Below are positions 17,496 to 27,115 of a DNA stretch of 64,000 nt, piece by piece (position 1 is the first letter of the stretch; every line of letters begins with the position of its first letter). The notes under the pieces were generated by a model. That model was not told where the DNA came from. It did no database searches and saw only the letters and a program-made list of their open reading frames with translations. The DNA is from Microbacteriaceae bacterium. Its GTDB lineage: Bacteria > Actinomycetota > Actinomycetes > Actinomycetales > Microbacteriaceae. The stretch spans positions 76,145 through 140,144 of the forward strand of contig JAHEFZ010000002.1 in assembly GCA_024639935.1 (NCBI GenBank), read 5' to 3'. Position numbers and translations under genes: made by a program.

Positions 17496-18821
17496 TCAGG
17501 TTCCAAACGTGGCGAACAATCCCAGAATCAGTCCGATCGATGCTCCCCACAGGATGACTTCAATAACGGTGCGCCGGAACCGAATGAGTGCAATCGCGGC
17601 AATTGCTGAAATCGCTACGCCGCCAACATTGACCGGCTGATTAGTGGGCAGAAAGACGTTGTGCGCGAAAATCAATGCCAAACTCGCTACTACTCCGACA
17701 ACAGCGGCGTTAATCGCGGTGAGGGGTCCTGCGAATGCGAGGCGATGCCGAGTCGCCTCGACGTAGGGGCCGCCTGCCAAAATGAAAAAAAATGACGGCA
17801 GGAACGTGAACCACGTCACGACGAGTGCTGCGAGAATCCCCGATGCCCAGGACGACCCGGCCCCGAGGAATTCGCCAGTGAAGCCGCCGACGAAGCCAAC
17901 GAAACTAACGAACATGATCAGTGGACCCGGTGTTGTTTCTCCCAGTGCGAGCCCGTCAACCATTTGTGTCGGCGTCGCCCAGCCCGCGCTGACCGCACCG
18001 TGGAACACATAGGGTAGGACGGCGTAAGCACCCCCGAAGGTGAGAAGCGCTGCCCCGGAGAAGAACAGTGCCATCTCGACTAGGGGATCGTCAGGGCCAA
18101 AACTCAGCCATAAGAATCCAACCGGCAACAGCCACGCAACGAGACACACGGCGACTGTTCGGACAAGACGCCACCTCGTGATTCGAGCATGCGGGGGTGT
18201 CTCTGTCTCGTCGTCAATAACTGCTGGCCCGACAGAACCTGCGGTCAGAGCGTGTCCGCCTCCTGCCTGAAAAACTTCGGGCGCGAAGTGCGAACCGACG
18301 ATTCCGATGACGACGGCGACCGCGAGGATTACGGGGAACACAGCGCCCGATAGCACCATGGCGGTGGTCGAGAGTGCGGCAATGACCCACAGGGCGGGAT
18401 GCGTCAATGATCGAGAGCCGATTCGGAACACCGCTTGGGCAATGATGGCGATGACAACGGGTTTGATTGCGGCGAAAATTGCCGTTGCGATTTCCGTCTC
18501 CCCAAATGCGAGGTACATCCAGGTCAATGCGACAACAATCACCAGCGACGGCAGGACAAACAGGGTTCCCGCGATGACGCCGCCTCGCACCCCGTGCATG
18601 AGCCACCCGATGTAGGTCACGAGTTGTTGGGCCTCGGGCCCTGGTAGGACCATGCAGTAATTGAGTGCGTGCAGAAAACGTTTTTCCGAGATCCACCGAC
18701 GTTTGACAACTATTTCCTCGTGCACCATCGCGATTTGTCCCGATGGCCCTCCAAAACTGGTCAAACCGAGTTTCCACCAATACGACACCGCATGGCGTAA
18801 TGGGATTGTCGGGTTAGCCAC
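17496..18821 (-). CDS. chrA: chromate transporter family protein
   Basis: Polytopic membrane protein of 441 aa with the two homologous halves of long-chain ChrA proteins. The first half carries TSFGGPSGQIAMVHEE near residue 20 and LPGPEAQQLVTYIG. The second half carries the matching LTFGGAYAVLPYV and GLALGETTPGPLIMFVSFVG. About ten to twelve hydrophobic segments are seen, with a soluble linker near residues 195-225. ChrA proteins export chromate by proton antiport, but many chromosomal copies have no demonstrated substrate. Lies upstream of the desaturase on the same strand. Confidence 0.88.
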   Translation of the reverse strand: MANPTIPLRHAVSYWWKLGLTSFGGPSGQIAMVHEEIVVKRRWISEKRFLHALNYCMVLPGPEAQQLVTYIGWLMHGVRGGVIAGTLFVLPSLVIVVALTWMYLAFGETEIATAIFAAIKPVVIAIIAQAVFRIGSRSLTHPALWVIAALSTTAMVLSGAVFPVILAVAVVIGIVGSHFAPEVFQAGGGHALTAGSVGPAVIDDETETPPHARITRWRLVRTVAVCLVAWLLPVGFLWLSFGPDDPLVEMALFFSGAALLTFGGAYAVLPYVFHGAVSAGWATPTQMVDGLALGETTPGPLIMFVSFVGFVGGFTGEFLGAGSSWASGILAALVVTWFTFLPSFFFILAGGPYVEATRHRLAFAGPLTAINAAVVGVVASLALIFAHNVFLPTNQPVNVGGVAISAIAAIALIRFRRTVIEVILWGASIGLILGLFATFGT

Positions 18822-18833
18822 GCCCCTATTTTG

Positions 18834-19121
18834 TCAGACCCCGATTGACAGAGACACATGAACCGAGTCGCCTGCCGCGAGTTTCTCGGGCAATCTCAGC
18901 GCGTTCTTGATTGGCACCACATATCCTCCGTCCTTCGGAAATAGGGAGGTGGTGACGCTGGTATCGCCAATTGTCACCGTGGCCGGAATGACACCCCAGC
19001 CGTAGGTCACCATCGTTGCGATTTCTCTAATTTGGCCCGCCTCGACATCCGGCACCGCCACGAAGTAAAAAGGGGCGGGGCCTCGCCACTCGAACACGAC
19101 GCCAGAGAATGTGAGGAGCAC
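18834..19121 (-). CDS. DUF1905 family small protein
   Basis: 95-residue protein resembling DUF1905 beta-barrel-like domains: FSGVVFEWRGPAPFYFVAV near the start, then YGWGVIPATVTIG, and NALRLPEKLAAGDSV at the end. Function unknown. The GTG at 19121 is chosen because the longer in-frame extension would run across the start of the divergent SRPBCC gene; no strong ribosome site is visible, so the start is uncertain. A neighbouring SRPBCC gene may form a functional pair with it. Confidence 0.7.
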   Translation of the reverse strand: MLLTFSGVVFEWRGPAPFYFVAVPDVEAGQIREIATMVTYGWGVIPATVTIGDTSVTTSLFPKDGGYVVPIKNALRLPEKLAAGDSVHVSLSIGV

Positions 19122-19169
19122 GAGGAAAGGGTAACAGTGTCGGGCATCGAGTCGTAGATTGAGTACATC

Positions 19170-19610
19170 ATGACACGCATTGACGTTCGACTCGAACTTC
19201 CCCACCCGATCAACCATGTCTGGAAACGCCTGACTGACTGGGAATCGCATTCGGCGTGGATTCCCAACACCGTCGTCACGGTGACGGCAAATACCGGTGG
19301 AATCGGCAGCGAGTTCGTCGGGGTTTCCCAGGTGGGTCCGTTCCGTCTCGACGATCCGATGACTGTGACGGAACTTTCGCCACCAACCGCGGGACGTGCG
19401 TCGTGCACGGTGACCAAAACCGGGTCGGTGCTGGGCGGAACCGCCGGGTTTGTCCTGACCGCGCTGGATGATTCCGCCACGCGACTCGAATGGTTTGAGG
19501 ACGTTTACCTGAAACCGCGCGTGACTTTTTGGTGGACCGCACCGTTCGTCTTCGCCGCCGGCACAATCGCCTTCCGTTCGGCACTCAAGGCCTTCGCGCG
19601 AACGCTGTGA
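19170..19610 (+). CDS. SRPBCC (START-like) ligand-binding protein
   Basis: Soluble 146-residue protein with the polyketide cyclase/START-like fold signature. It begins with the strand-helix RIDVRLELPHPINHVWKRLTDWESHSAWIP, followed by repeated strands and a C-terminal amphipathic helix (FRSALKAFARTL). Such proteins bind hydrophobic ligands; the ligand cannot be predicted. Divergent from the DUF1905 gene across 48 bases. Confidence 0.75.
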   Translation: MTRIDVRLELPHPINHVWKRLTDWESHSAWIPNTVVTVTANTGGIGSEFVGVSQVGPFRLDDPMTVTELSPPTAGRASCTVTKTGSVLGGTAGFVLTALDDSATRLEWFEDVYLKPRVTFWWTAPFVFAAGTIAFRSALKAFARTL

Positions 19611-19617
19611 ACCGGCT

Positions 19618-19995
19618 CTATTTGACGGATTCGCCGAACGCGTTCGCTCCGGGTTGGCTGTCCTTCACGAGTTGAATGAACAACATGATCCATCCCACCA
19701 CGGGAATGAGGATAAAGAGGTAATAGGTGCCCTTGCGCCCAACGTCGTGTAAACGGCGCCATGACAGGGCTAGCGACGGAACAAAAATAGCGAGCTGCCA
19801 CAGGTTTGACGGCATCGAAGCTTGTTGAAACGACATCCCGTCAAGATCCAGTGTCGTACCTGGCCAAATAATGCCAATCGCGAGACTGACAAGTGTCGTG
19901 AAAAGAACTGCAAACCAGAATTCGCTACGGCGTGCTCGTCCGCTGAACGTCGCATACTTCGAGAAAAAACTAGCAATGGCGGCGCCAAAAGACAT
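19618..19995 (-). CDS. DUF805 membrane protein
   Basis: 125-residue protein with four predicted membrane segments and the DUF805 pattern: the N-terminal FSKYATFSGRARRSEFWFA, and SWRRLHDVGRKG in the centre before the last hydrophobic pair. Function is unknown; the family is common beside stress and envelope genes. It stops 8 bases from the convergent SRPBCC gene. Confidence 0.82.
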   Translation of the reverse strand: MSFGAAIASFFSKYATFSGRARRSEFWFAVLFTTLVSLAIGIIWPGTTLDLDGMSFQQASMPSNLWQLAIFVPSLALSWRRLHDVGRKGTYYLFILIPVVGWIMLFIQLVKDSQPGANAFGESVK

Positions 19996-20047
19996 GAGGT
20001 ACCTTTCCGGTCGGTGTCGAAGTGTGTGTGGAATGTGAACTCGCGCG

Positions 20048-20422
20048 TGGTGGAGATGGGGGGAATTGAACCCCCGTCCAATACGAACAGTCGGAATCTT
20101 CTACGGGTGTAGTCAGTGAAGACGTTTTACTCGGCCCCGACATTTGTCACTAACACCTAAGTCGACGAGCCCAGTATCAGTTAATGTCCCGCGAACCCCT
20201 GACACACAAGTTCGTAGCAAGCCCTCTAAATGGCGCCAGGATCCGAGCCGAAGGCGGAACTCGGTCTGACGGACTTCGATGGCGGCTTATTAGGCAGCGA
20301 GAGCGAAGTCGGTGCGCTTTGCGTTGGCACCTATTGGTTTGCAAGGGGCGTTTACGAGATAACCCTGCATCCTCGACCCGCTTCCTTCCGGCTTAGACGC
20401 ACTGTCGAAACCGATCATCCCC
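20048..20422 (-). ncRNA. ssrA: transfer-messenger RNA
   Basis: The 5' end GGGGATG (20416-20422) pairs with CATCTCC before an encoded CCA at 20048-20050, forming the tRNA-like acceptor stem with one G-U pair. The T arm (GGGTTCAATTCCC type) is seen near 20060-20080. The tag reading frame, from a GCC resume codon to TAATAA, encodes ANAKRTDFALAA, ending in the usual ALAA protease signal. It lies directly downstream of smpB, its protein partner in trans-translation. A TTGACA-like -35 hexamer lies at 20458-20463 with no convincing -10, so the RNA may be made partly from the smpB transcript and cut by RNase P. Confidence 0.95.
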
Positions 20423-20457
20423 ATGATGGGGGCGAGCCACATTCCACACTATTGAGT

Positions 20458-20463
20458 TGTCAA
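20458..20463 (-). promoter_or_regulatory. Possible -35 element for ssrA
   Basis: Perfect TTGACA on the minus strand, 36 bases before the mature tmRNA 5' end. I find no good TANNNT hexamer at 16-18 bases, so the assignment is weak. Confidence 0.35.
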
Positions 20464-20510
20464 ATCCCTTTCGGGTGCTTCATGAGTATAGAACGCACTG
20501 ACGACACTCG

Positions 20511-20987
20511 TTATTCCCCGCGAAGTCGTTTCGATTTCATCGCACGCTCGGCCTCGCGCTTGTCTTCCTTTTCCCGCAGCGTGTGACGCTTGTCGTAGTC
20601 CTTTTTGCCCTTCGCGATGGCGAGTTCGACTTTGGCGCGGCCGTCCTTGAAATAAATCTTCAGCGGAACGAGCGTGTACCCGCCGTCGTGAATGCGATGG
20701 CTGATTTTGATGATCTCGGCGCGGTGCAGCAGCAATTTGCGCTTGCGCCTTGTCGGGTGATTTGTCCACGTCCCTTGGGTGTATTCCGGGATATGAACGG
20801 ATTCCATCCACATTTCACCGTCAACAATTTGTGCCCAGCCGTCAACGAGCGACGCCTTGCCCAAACGCAGTGCCTTGACTTCGGTGCCGACCAGAGAAAG
20901 CCCGCACTCAAAGGTGTCCTCAATGTGGTAATCGTGGCGCGCCTTGCGGTTTGTCGCGACGACCTTTTCGCCTTGTTCCTTCGGCAT
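20511..20987 (-). CDS. smpB: SsrA-binding protein
   Basis: RNA-binding partner of tmRNA in ribosome rescue (158 aa, normal length). Seen: [34 protein letters not shown], the central [10 protein letters not shown], and the basic C-terminal tail [16 protein letters not shown], which inserts in the empty mRNA channel of stalled ribosomes. The ATG at 20987 is preceded by a GGGGG ribosome site. The order ftsE-ftsX-smpB-ssrA is conserved in many actinobacteria. Confidence 0.97.
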   Translation of the reverse strand: MPKEQGEKVVATNRKARHDYHIEDTFECGLSLVGTEVKALRLGKASLVDGWAQIVDGEMWMESVHIPEYTQGTWTNHPTRRKRKLLLHRAEIIKISHRIHDGGYTLVPLKIYFKDGRAKVELAIAKGKKDYDKRHTLREKEDKREAERAMKSKRLRGE

Positions 20988-21043
20988 GGCGCACCCCCTT
21001 TCCGGTTATCTGGTGAGTCCAAGCCCTCCAGTTTACATCCGGG

Positions 21044-21958
21044 CTAGACGCGAAGGTAACGAGAAATGGCGACGTAGGCGCTGGTGGCCGCGAGGACCGC
21101 GCCGGCGAAGAGCAATCCGGGGAACACAATCCACACGTCGGCGAGCGTGATGAACGACGTCGTAGGTAGGGCTGATGCGAGGTACCCGTCGACAAAGAAT
21201 ACGACGATGCCCGCAATGGCGCCACAGGCAAGAACCGACCCGATTGTCGCAGCTACCACGCCTTCCACGATGAACGGTGTTTGGATGAACCAGTTTGATG
21301 CGCCGACGAGTCGCATAATTGCGAGTTCACGACGACGGGAAAAAGCGGAAAGCCGAATAGTCGTCGCAATGAGCAATGCTGCGGCGACGAGCATCAGGAT
21401 GGCCACGCCAACGGCCGTCAGACTCGCCGCGTTCAACATTGAAAAGATGCCGTCAAGGTATGACCGTTGGTCGATGACCGACTCGACGCCGCTCATTCCG
21501 CCCAGTGCCTCGAAAACCAGCGCGGACTGAGTGGGGTCTTTGAGGTTGACCCACAAGGTTTGCGGCAACAGATCGGGGGTGACGAGATCAACCACCGGGC
21601 TCCCCTTGAAATGCTTGACGAAGTTGGAATAGGCGTCGTCGTGGCTTTCGAAATACCATTTGTCGATGTACGGCGTGAGTGTATCCGAGTCCAATTGCGC
21701 TTCGACTGCGGCAATTTGATCCGCACTCGCCTCTTGTTGATCACAGGCGCCAAGCGTTGAATATTGAGTGCACAAATAGACTGCGACCTGCGCCTTGTCA
21801 TACCAGTACGACTTCATGTTGCCGATTTGCAGTTGCAGCAATGCGGCCGAACCCACAAACGTCAGCGAGACGAGGGTTACCAAAACAACCGATACGACCA
21901 TCGAGATATTTCGACGGACACCGTTGAGGGCCTCGATGAGGACGAAGCTCATTTTCAT
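21044..21958 (-). CDS. ftsX: cell division ABC permease FtsX
   Basis: Membrane component of FtsEX (304 aa), which activates peptidoglycan hydrolases at the septum. An N-terminal membrane helix (about residues 20-45) precedes a large extracellular loop that contains a Cys pair ([14 protein letters not shown]). Three further hydrophobic segments form the FtsX core from about residue 165 on. Its ATG overlaps the ftsE stop (ATGA), so the two are translationally coupled. Confidence 0.95.
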   Translation of the reverse strand: MKMSFVLIEALNGVRRNISMVVSVVLVTLVSLTFVGSAALLQLQIGNMKSYWYDKAQVAVYLCTQYSTLGACDQQEASADQIAAVEAQLDSDTLTPYIDKWYFESHDDAYSNFVKHFKGSPVVDLVTPDLLPQTLWVNLKDPTQSALVFEALGGMSGVESVIDQRSYLDGIFSMLNAASLTAVGVAILMLVAAALLIATTIRLSAFSRRRELAIMRLVGASNWFIQTPFIVEGVVAATIGSVLACGAIAGIVVFFVDGYLASALPTTSFITLADVWIVFPGLLFAGAVLAATSAYVAISRYLRV

Positions 21959-22806
21959 AGCGGGTCTTCCTCAAGTCGATCGAGGTAACTCAAGTCGACC
22001 GCTTCGCTTGTCGGCGTCATCGGGTCGAATGCTGGAATCGGGTCAAAGTCAATCGGTTCAATCGCGATGGGTTGCGAGTCCGCGCGAGTGGGGAACGAGT
22101 CATCGACAAACACTGGATTTGCGCGCGTCTGGTATTGACCGCCCGCTTCATCACGGATGATGCGCCCTTCGCTAAGTTCAACCACCCGTCGCTTCATGTC
22201 GTTAACGATCGCCGTGTCATGGGTGGCCATGAGAACGGTCGTACCCGCGGCGTTGATGTTACGCAACACGTCCATGATTCCTGCGGAGGTTGCGGGGTCG
22301 AGGTTTCCCGTCGGTTCATCCGCCAACAAGATCGCGGGTTTATTGACCACCGCGCGAGCGATTGCAACGCGTTGCTGTTCACCACCCGACAGTTCGTGCG
22401 GAAGTCGATTTTCTTTGTTTCCTAGCCCAACGAGCCCGAGAACCTCGGGGACGGCGTCATGAATGTACGCTTCGCTCTGCCCAAGAACGCGAAGTGCAAA
22501 CGCCACGTTATCGAACACCGTTTTGGTGGGAAGTAGTCGGAAATCCTGGAATACCACTCCAAGGTTGCGACGGTACGCGGGTACTTTACGATTCGACAGA
22601 CGCCCGAGGTCTTGGCCAAGAACGTGAATGAGACCGGTCGACGAGCGCTCTTCGCGCAAGATCAGACGCAAGAACGATGACTTTCCGCTGCCCGAAGCCC
22701 CGACGAGGAAAACGAACTCCCCGGGCTTAACTTCTAGGGTCGCGTCGTGCAAGGCGGGACGGTTACCCGACTTATATAACTTGGACACACCATCGAAACG
22801 AATCAT
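21955..22806 (-). CDS. ftsE: cell division ATP-binding protein FtsE
   Basis: ABC ATPase (283 aa) partner of FtsX. Walker [10 protein letters not shown] near residue 36, Q-loop VFQDFRLLP, signature LSGGEQQRV, Walker [10 protein letters not shown], and the switch histidine in ATHD are all intact. The chain continues about 55 residues past the usual end of FtsE, with an acidic/proline tail. Such tails occur in some actinobacteria and could bind a partner. Confidence 0.96.
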   Translation of the reverse strand: MIRFDGVSKLYKSGNRPALHDATLEVKPGEFVFLVGASGSGKSSFLRLILREERSSTGLIHVLGQDLGRLSNRKVPAYRRNLGVVFQDFRLLPTKTVFDNVAFALRVLGQSEAYIHDAVPEVLGLVGLGNKENRLPHELSGGEQQRVAIARAVVNKPAILLADEPTGNLDPATSAGIMDVLRNINAAGTTVLMATHDTAIVNDMKRRVVELSEGRIIRDEAGGQYQTRANPVFVDDSFPTRADSQPIAIEPIDFDPIPAFDPMTPTSEAVDLSYLDRLEEDPL

Positions 22807-22859
22807 CCGTTTCAGCCTATGTGCGGGCTTTCACGCGGCGTGGAGCGACACTCGCCCGA

Positions 22860-23966
22860 CTAGTGCGTCTTCTGTTTTCGATGACGAATCCCGGCCGCGA
22901 TGAACCCGTCGAGATCACCGTCAAAAACGGATTGTGGACTATTAACTTCATAGTTCGTCCGAAGGTCTTTGACCATTTGATACGGCGCAAGTACATAAGA
23001 ACGCATTTGATCGCCCCACGACGCGGTGATGACTCCCGCGAGTTCCTTCTTCTTTTTCGCCTCCTCTTCTTTCTGAATGAGAAGCAGGCGACTTTGCAGA
23101 ACTCTAAGGGCGGCAGCCCGGTTTTGAATTTGACTCTTCTCGTTTTGGCACGACACAACTGTTCCCGTGGGAAGGTGCGTGATGCGAACCGCCGAGTCCG
23201 TGGTGTTGACGGACTGACCGCCAGGTCCTGACGAGCGGAAAACGTCGACACGAATGTCCGAGTCGGGAATCTCGATCGCCTCGGTTGCCGCCAAGAGCGG
23301 TACGACCTCGACCGCAGCAAACGACGTTTGGCGTTTTCCCGCCGAGTTGAACGGGCTCATGCGAACGAGACGGTGTGTCCCCGCCTCGACCGACAATGTG
23401 CCAAACGCGAACGGAGAATCGACTTCGAATGTTGCACTTTTAATCCCCGCCTCTTCGGCGTAGGACGTGTCCAGAACTCGCACCGAGAATTTGTGTTGTT
23501 CGGCCCAGCGTAGATACATTCGCAGGAGCATTTCCGCGAAATCCGCGGCGTCGACGCCACCCGCACCGGATCGAATCGTCACGATTGCGGGCAAGGGGTC
23601 GTACTCGCCGTCGAGAAGAGTCTGAACCTCTAACGCGCCGATCACCGATTCCAGCGCAGCGAGTTCGACCAGCACCTCCGATGCCGAATCGTCGTCGCCG
23701 GCTTCTTTCGCCATGTCGAGAAGCACGTCGAGGTCATCCAGTCGCTGCTGCACATCGTTCACCAGGTCGCGTTGGGTTTGTGCGTGCGACAGCGCACTCG
23801 TCACGGCTTGCGCGGATTCTTGGTCGTCCCAGAGATCGCTGGCGCCGGCTTTCTCGGAGAGTTCGGCGATACGGTTCGTCAATTCCGGCATATCCACGAC
23901 ACTCACGATGCCCGCAAACGATGATCGAAGTGCGACAATGCGGTCAGTTACATCCAACGAAATCAT
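22860..23966 (-). CDS. prfB: peptide chain release factor 2
   Basis: RF2 (368 aa) that ends translation at UGA and UAA. The stop-recognition SPF tripeptide is seen in MSPFNSAGKRQTSF, and the catalytic GGQ loop in SSGPGGQSVNTTDS. The gene is one continuous frame: there is no in-frame UGA frameshift near codon 25, so it lacks the autoregulatory frameshift found in many bacteria, as is common in actinobacteria. A GGAGGG ribosome site precedes the ATG at 23966. Lies upstream of ftsE. Confidence 0.97.
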   Translation of the reverse strand: MISLDVTDRIVALRSSFAGIVSVVDMPELTNRIAELSEKAGASDLWDDQESAQAVTSALSHAQTQRDLVNDVQQRLDDLDVLLDMAKEAGDDDSASEVLVELAALESVIGALEVQTLLDGEYDPLPAIVTIRSGAGGVDAADFAEMLLRMYLRWAEQHKFSVRVLDTSYAEEAGIKSATFEVDSPFAFGTLSVEAGTHRLVRMSPFNSAGKRQTSFAAVEVVPLLAATEAIEIPDSDIRVDVFRSSGPGGQSVNTTDSAVRITHLPTGTVVSCQNEKSQIQNRAAALRVLQSRLLLIQKEEEAKKKKELAGVITASWGDQMRSYVLAPYQMVKDLRTNYEVNSPQSVFDGDLDGFIAAGIRHRKQKTH

Positions 23967-23978
23967 GAGATTTCCAGA

Positions 23979-24407
23979 CTACCCTCCATCAGTTCGCGCC
24001 ACGATGTTCGCCCGCGCGGATGCGGTCGCCTCGATCTGAATGTGAACCGGCAGGAACTGGCTTGCGAGAGGCGGTGACCACGCCGAGCGGACCGTCACTC
24101 GAGCGGTCGCCGAGTCGGGCGTTGATGCCGTCACAAGTCGGATTCCGTCGCTGGTTTGCCTCACGAAAGTGCGCACCGCGCGACGAACCTGGGGGTTTGT
24201 TAGCCGCACGGCGAGCCTCGTTCCATCGAATTTCGCCGTGAGAGGATCAAACGATTCTGCGCCGACGAGGGCCGCCAAATCGGCGGTCGATTGAAGGTTT
24301 GTTCGCGCCAGCGCCAAGTCCGTCGAGTCAATAATGCCGACCACCACGACACCGCACAGTGCCACCAGCCCTGCGACCATGGGCAAGAGTGAGCCTCGTT
24401 CACTCAA
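23979..24407 (-). CDS. TadG-like pilus assembly/secretion protein
   Basis: 142-residue protein beginning with a short charged stretch and one hydrophobic helix (MVAGLVALCGVVVVGIIDS), then STADLAALVGAESF, the pattern of putative Flp pilus-assembly TadE/G-like proteins. The remainder looks like an exported beta-rich domain. It starts with TTG, overlapping the previous stop as TTGA, so it is coupled to the upstream tadE-like gene. Assignment rests on the N-terminal pattern and neighbour, so the exact role is inferred. Confidence 0.72.
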   Translation of the reverse strand: MSERGSLLPMVAGLVALCGVVVVGIIDSTDLALARTNLQSTADLAALVGAESFDPLTAKFDGTRLAVRLTNPQVRRAVRTFVRQTSDGIRLVTASTPDSATARVTVRSAWSPPLASQFLPVHIQIEATASARANIVARTDGG

Positions 24408-24838
24408 TTGTTCACCGACACCAGAGAGACGCGAGCCGTTGCGGTTCTCGTCACTGTCACGCGCGACGCGAGGTCAATTCCGGGCAGAGCGGGGACAAAC
24501 CTCACGGGCACGTCGAGGTGGACAGTCAAGGAGACGAGAGTGCCGCGCTGCAGGCAATTCCTGCGGGAACATTCGAGTTCCCATCGCGATGTGGTGTCGG
24601 TCAGGCCGTGGTCATCGATGGCCAATGACGTAATCGCGCGAACTCGCTCCCAACCGTCCGTGGTCGATTCCGCTCGGGTCAACGCTCGCACTCCGTGTCG
24701 CGCGGCAGTTGTCGCGGCAAAGGTTGCGGACGCGATTTGACTCGTGGTGACCGTTAGCGCGACGAGCGGAACGAGCAGAGCGACGGACGCGAAGATGAAT
24801 TCAAGGCTCGCGCTTCCTCGCTCGGGCGTTGCAGTCAT
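24404..24838 (-). CDS. TadE-like pilus assembly protein
   Basis: 144 aa. The N-terminus ERGSASLEFIFASVALLVPL carries the acidic residue followed by a hydrophobic helix typical of TadE minor pilins processed by a prepilin peptidase. A CSRRNC pair in the exported part may form a disulfide. First gene of a two-gene unit. A CTGTGGACGA element lies 38 bases upstream of the ATG and is shared with the main Tad genes near 34-37 kb, supporting a common function. Confidence 0.75.
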   Translation of the reverse strand: MTATPERGSASLEFIFASVALLVPLVALTVTTSQIASATFAATTAARHGVRALTRAESTTDGWERVRAITSLAIDDHGLTDTTSRWELECSRRNCLQRGTLVSLTVHLDVPVRFVPALPGIDLASRVTVTRTATARVSLVSVNN

Positions 24839-24876
24839 GCCCGAATTGTGTCGCGGACACTCGCTGAGCGCTCACG

Positions 24877-24886
24877 TCGTCCACAG
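24877..24886 (-). promoter_or_regulatory. Shared Tad upstream element, copy 1
   Basis: CTGTGGACGA on the minus strand, 38 bases before the tadE-like ATG at 24838. One of four copies at matched distance from start codons; see findings. Confidence 0.6.
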
Positions 24887-24888
24887 CG

Positions 24889-26262
24889 CTATCGAGCGGC
24901 GGTTCGAATCAGCTTCTTGTTGACGAATTCGTCCAAACCAAAATGACCGAGTTCACGGCCGAAACCGGATTTCTTGATTCCGCCGAACGGAAGGTCGACA
25001 TGTGAATCGGTGTTCTCATTGATATAGACCATGCCCGATTCGAGTCGGTCCGCCACGTAACGCGTATCGGCGGGGTTCGATCCAAAGACTGCGCCCGATA
25101 ATCCGAATTCTGAGACGTTGGCCAACGCGATCGCCTCATCCTTGTCCGCGACGCGATAGACCACGGCAACAGGGCCAAAAAGTTCTTCGCTGAATGCACG
25201 GGCCGCGGGCGTGACGTTCGTGAGAAGAGTCGGCTCCATAAAGCAGCCGACATCACCTATTCGGTGGCCGCCCATCACCAGCGTTGCCCCGTGTGCGACT
25301 GCATCCTCAACTTGCCCAATCAGTTCGTCGACGGCACCGAGTGACGACAGCGGACCAAGGTTTGTCTCGGCGTCACGCGGATCGCCCACGACGTAGGTTT
25401 TCAACTGTGCAGCGAAACCGTCGACAAATCGGTCGTACACGGAATCGACCACGATGAATCGCTTCGCGGCGGTACATGCTTGGCCCGCATTGCTCATGCG
25501 GCCCGAAGCTGCCGCCGCGATGGTGGCGTCGAGGTTCTCATCGTCGAGGACAATGAACGGGTCGCTTCCCCCCAATTCCAGGACAACCTTTTTCAAAAAA
25601 CGACCCGCGGTTTGCGCGACGACGGCACCCGCCTTTTCGCTTCCCGTCAATGAAATTCCCTGAACACGCGGATCGCCGATGATTGTCTCGATATCACGGC
25701 TCTCAACAAACAAGTTGATGTATGCGCCGTCCGGCAATCCCGCGTCGGTGAAAATTTGTTCCTGAGCGAGGGCCGACTCGGGGCAGTTGCTCGCGTGTTT
25801 GAGGATGATCGTATTACCGATGAGCAAATTCGGGCCTGCAAATCGTGCGACCTGATAGTAGGGATAGTTCCACGGCATGATTCCCAAAAGGACGCCGAGC
25901 GATTGTGAACGCACAATCGCCTGCCCACCCGACAGGGGGTGCATGTCCTGATCGGCAAGGAAACCAGGTCCCTTGGTGGCATAAAACTCGTAGATGTCGC
26001 CAACAAAGCCGGCTTCGCCCCGTCCCTGTCGCACTGGTTTCCCCATTTCACGGGCGATGATTTCTGCGAGCTCGTTTTTCCGCTCGCGATACAAATCGGC
26101 GACTCGCTGAAGAATCGCGGCGCGTTCAGTTACGGATGTTCTACTCCACGACGTGTGTGCCGCGTCCGCCCGAGAAACGGCATCGGAAATGTCGGTCAGA
26201 GTTGCACTGGGAAATTCGCGTTCGACGATTCCCGTGGCGGGATTGGTGACGGCATAGGGCAT
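24889..26262 (-). CDS. NAD(P)-dependent succinate-semialdehyde-type aldehyde dehydrogenase
   Basis: 457-residue aldehyde dehydrogenase. MPWNYPYYQVARFAGP is the cofactor/entry motif, SLTGSEKAG the NAD-binding turn, ELGGSDPFIVL carries the general-base Glu, and GQACTAAKR the catalytic Cys. The overall pattern is that of the GabD2/SSADH group, which oxidises succinic semialdehyde to succinate. It lies opposite a GntR regulator and beside amine/GABA genes, consistent with feeding GABA carbon into the TCA cycle. Other semialdehydes cannot be excluded. Confidence 0.85.
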   Translation of the reverse strand: MPYAVTNPATGIVEREFPSATLTDISDAVSRADAAHTSWSRTSVTERAAILQRVADLYRERKNELAEIIAREMGKPVRQGRGEAGFVGDIYEFYATKGPGFLADQDMHPLSGGQAIVRSQSLGVLLGIMPWNYPYYQVARFAGPNLLIGNTIILKHASNCPESALAQEQIFTDAGLPDGAYINLFVESRDIETIIGDPRVQGISLTGSEKAGAVVAQTAGRFLKKVVLELGGSDPFIVLDDENLDATIAAAASGRMSNAGQACTAAKRFIVVDSVYDRFVDGFAAQLKTYVVGDPRDAETNLGPLSSLGAVDELIGQVEDAVAHGATLVMGGHRIGDVGCFMEPTLLTNVTPAARAFSEELFGPVAVVYRVADKDEAIALANVSEFGLSGAVFGSNPADTRYVADRLESGMVYINENTDSHVDLPFGGIKKSGFGRELGHFGLDEFVNKKLIRTAAR

Positions 26263-26356
26263 GCATTAATTGTCGTTCATTGCCAAGGAAATAGTTGCTT
26301 ATCGTCGAATGAATCGCAGTATCGTAACTGAGAGCGTTCAAACGAAGCGAGGTACT

Positions 26357-27115
26357 GTGAGTGATCTGAGTGGTGTTCACTCGCAGGTTTTTCGGCCACT
26401 TCCCGACATTCTTAGAGCGGAAGCGATCGTCGATCGCCTGTCTACCGCGATAACGCTGGGGCTTCTTCGCCGGGGTGACCAATTGCCCGTGGAGAACCAG
26501 TTGACAGCGATGTTTGGTGTCGCCACTGCCACCGTCCGCGACGCGCTCCTCGCGTTGCGTGACCAGGGAATTATCGAAACGAGGCGCGGCCGAAGTGGCG
26601 GCACTTTCATCATTGGTTCTCCCCGCGCGAATGTCGAGGCGCTTCAAGAGCGGCTACAGAAATTCTCGATGGCGGAGTTGAGGGATATGGAAGATGAACA
26701 CTTGGCCACCTCCCTCGCCGCCGCGCAACTCATCATCGAGCGCGCGTTTCCCCATGACATCGACCGCCTTGAACGAATTGCGCGAACCATGGGTGACGCC
26801 ACAACAACGGAGTCATGCTTGCGGGCCGATTGTAGATTTCAGGCCGAACTCGCTGTTCTGTCACAGTCGGAACGTCTTTTGGCGACACAGATGCGCTTAT
26901 TGACCGAATCGATTGAGATTACGTGGACAGTGCTCACGGTCGAATCCGACAAGGAGTGGACGATGCGCGATCACCTTGCCATCGTGACGGCGCTGCGCGA
27001 GGGAAACCTTGCCGCGGCGCAACTCGCCATTCGTGACCACATTTCGCGCGACTTCTATCAACTCGTTGCCGCACGACTCAATATGTTGTATCCCGTTGGG
27101 CCAGCACATGAATGA
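26357..27115 (+). CDS. GntR family transcriptional regulator, FadR/FCD type
   Basis: 252 aa from the GTG at 26357. The winged helix lies near residues 20-85 (IVDRLSTAITLGLLRRGDQLP, then the recognition helix TATVRDALLALRDQGIIETRRG). A helical FCD effector domain follows, with acidic/His positions such as CRADCRFQAELA and ADHL-like RDHLAIVTAL. The GTG is chosen over a TTG at 26270 because a GAGG site precedes it and the longer form adds 29 residues unlike the family. Its gene is divergent from the aldehyde dehydrogenase and overlaps the next gene. It probably senses an amine-derived organic acid and controls this island. Confidence 0.88.
   Translation: MSDLSGVHSQVFRPLPDILRAEAIVDRLSTAITLGLLRRGDQLPVENQLTAMFGVATATVRDALLALRDQGIIETRRGRSGGTFIIGSPRANVEALQERLQKFSMAELRDMEDEHLATSLAAAQLIIERAFPHDIDRLERIARTMGDATTTESCLRADCRFQAELAVLSQSERLLATQMRLLTESIEITWTVLTVESDKEWTMRDHLAIVTALREGNLAAAQLAIRDHISRDFYQLVAARLNMLYPVGPAHE

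Noticed and set aside
20230-20586. Open frame on the plus strand over the tmRNA gene
   Set aside because: The region forms tmRNA structure and a tag frame on the minus strand; the plus-strand frame has no protein features.
23880-23966. Programmed frameshift in prfB
   Set aside because: The gene is a single continuous frame with no internal UGA near codon 25.
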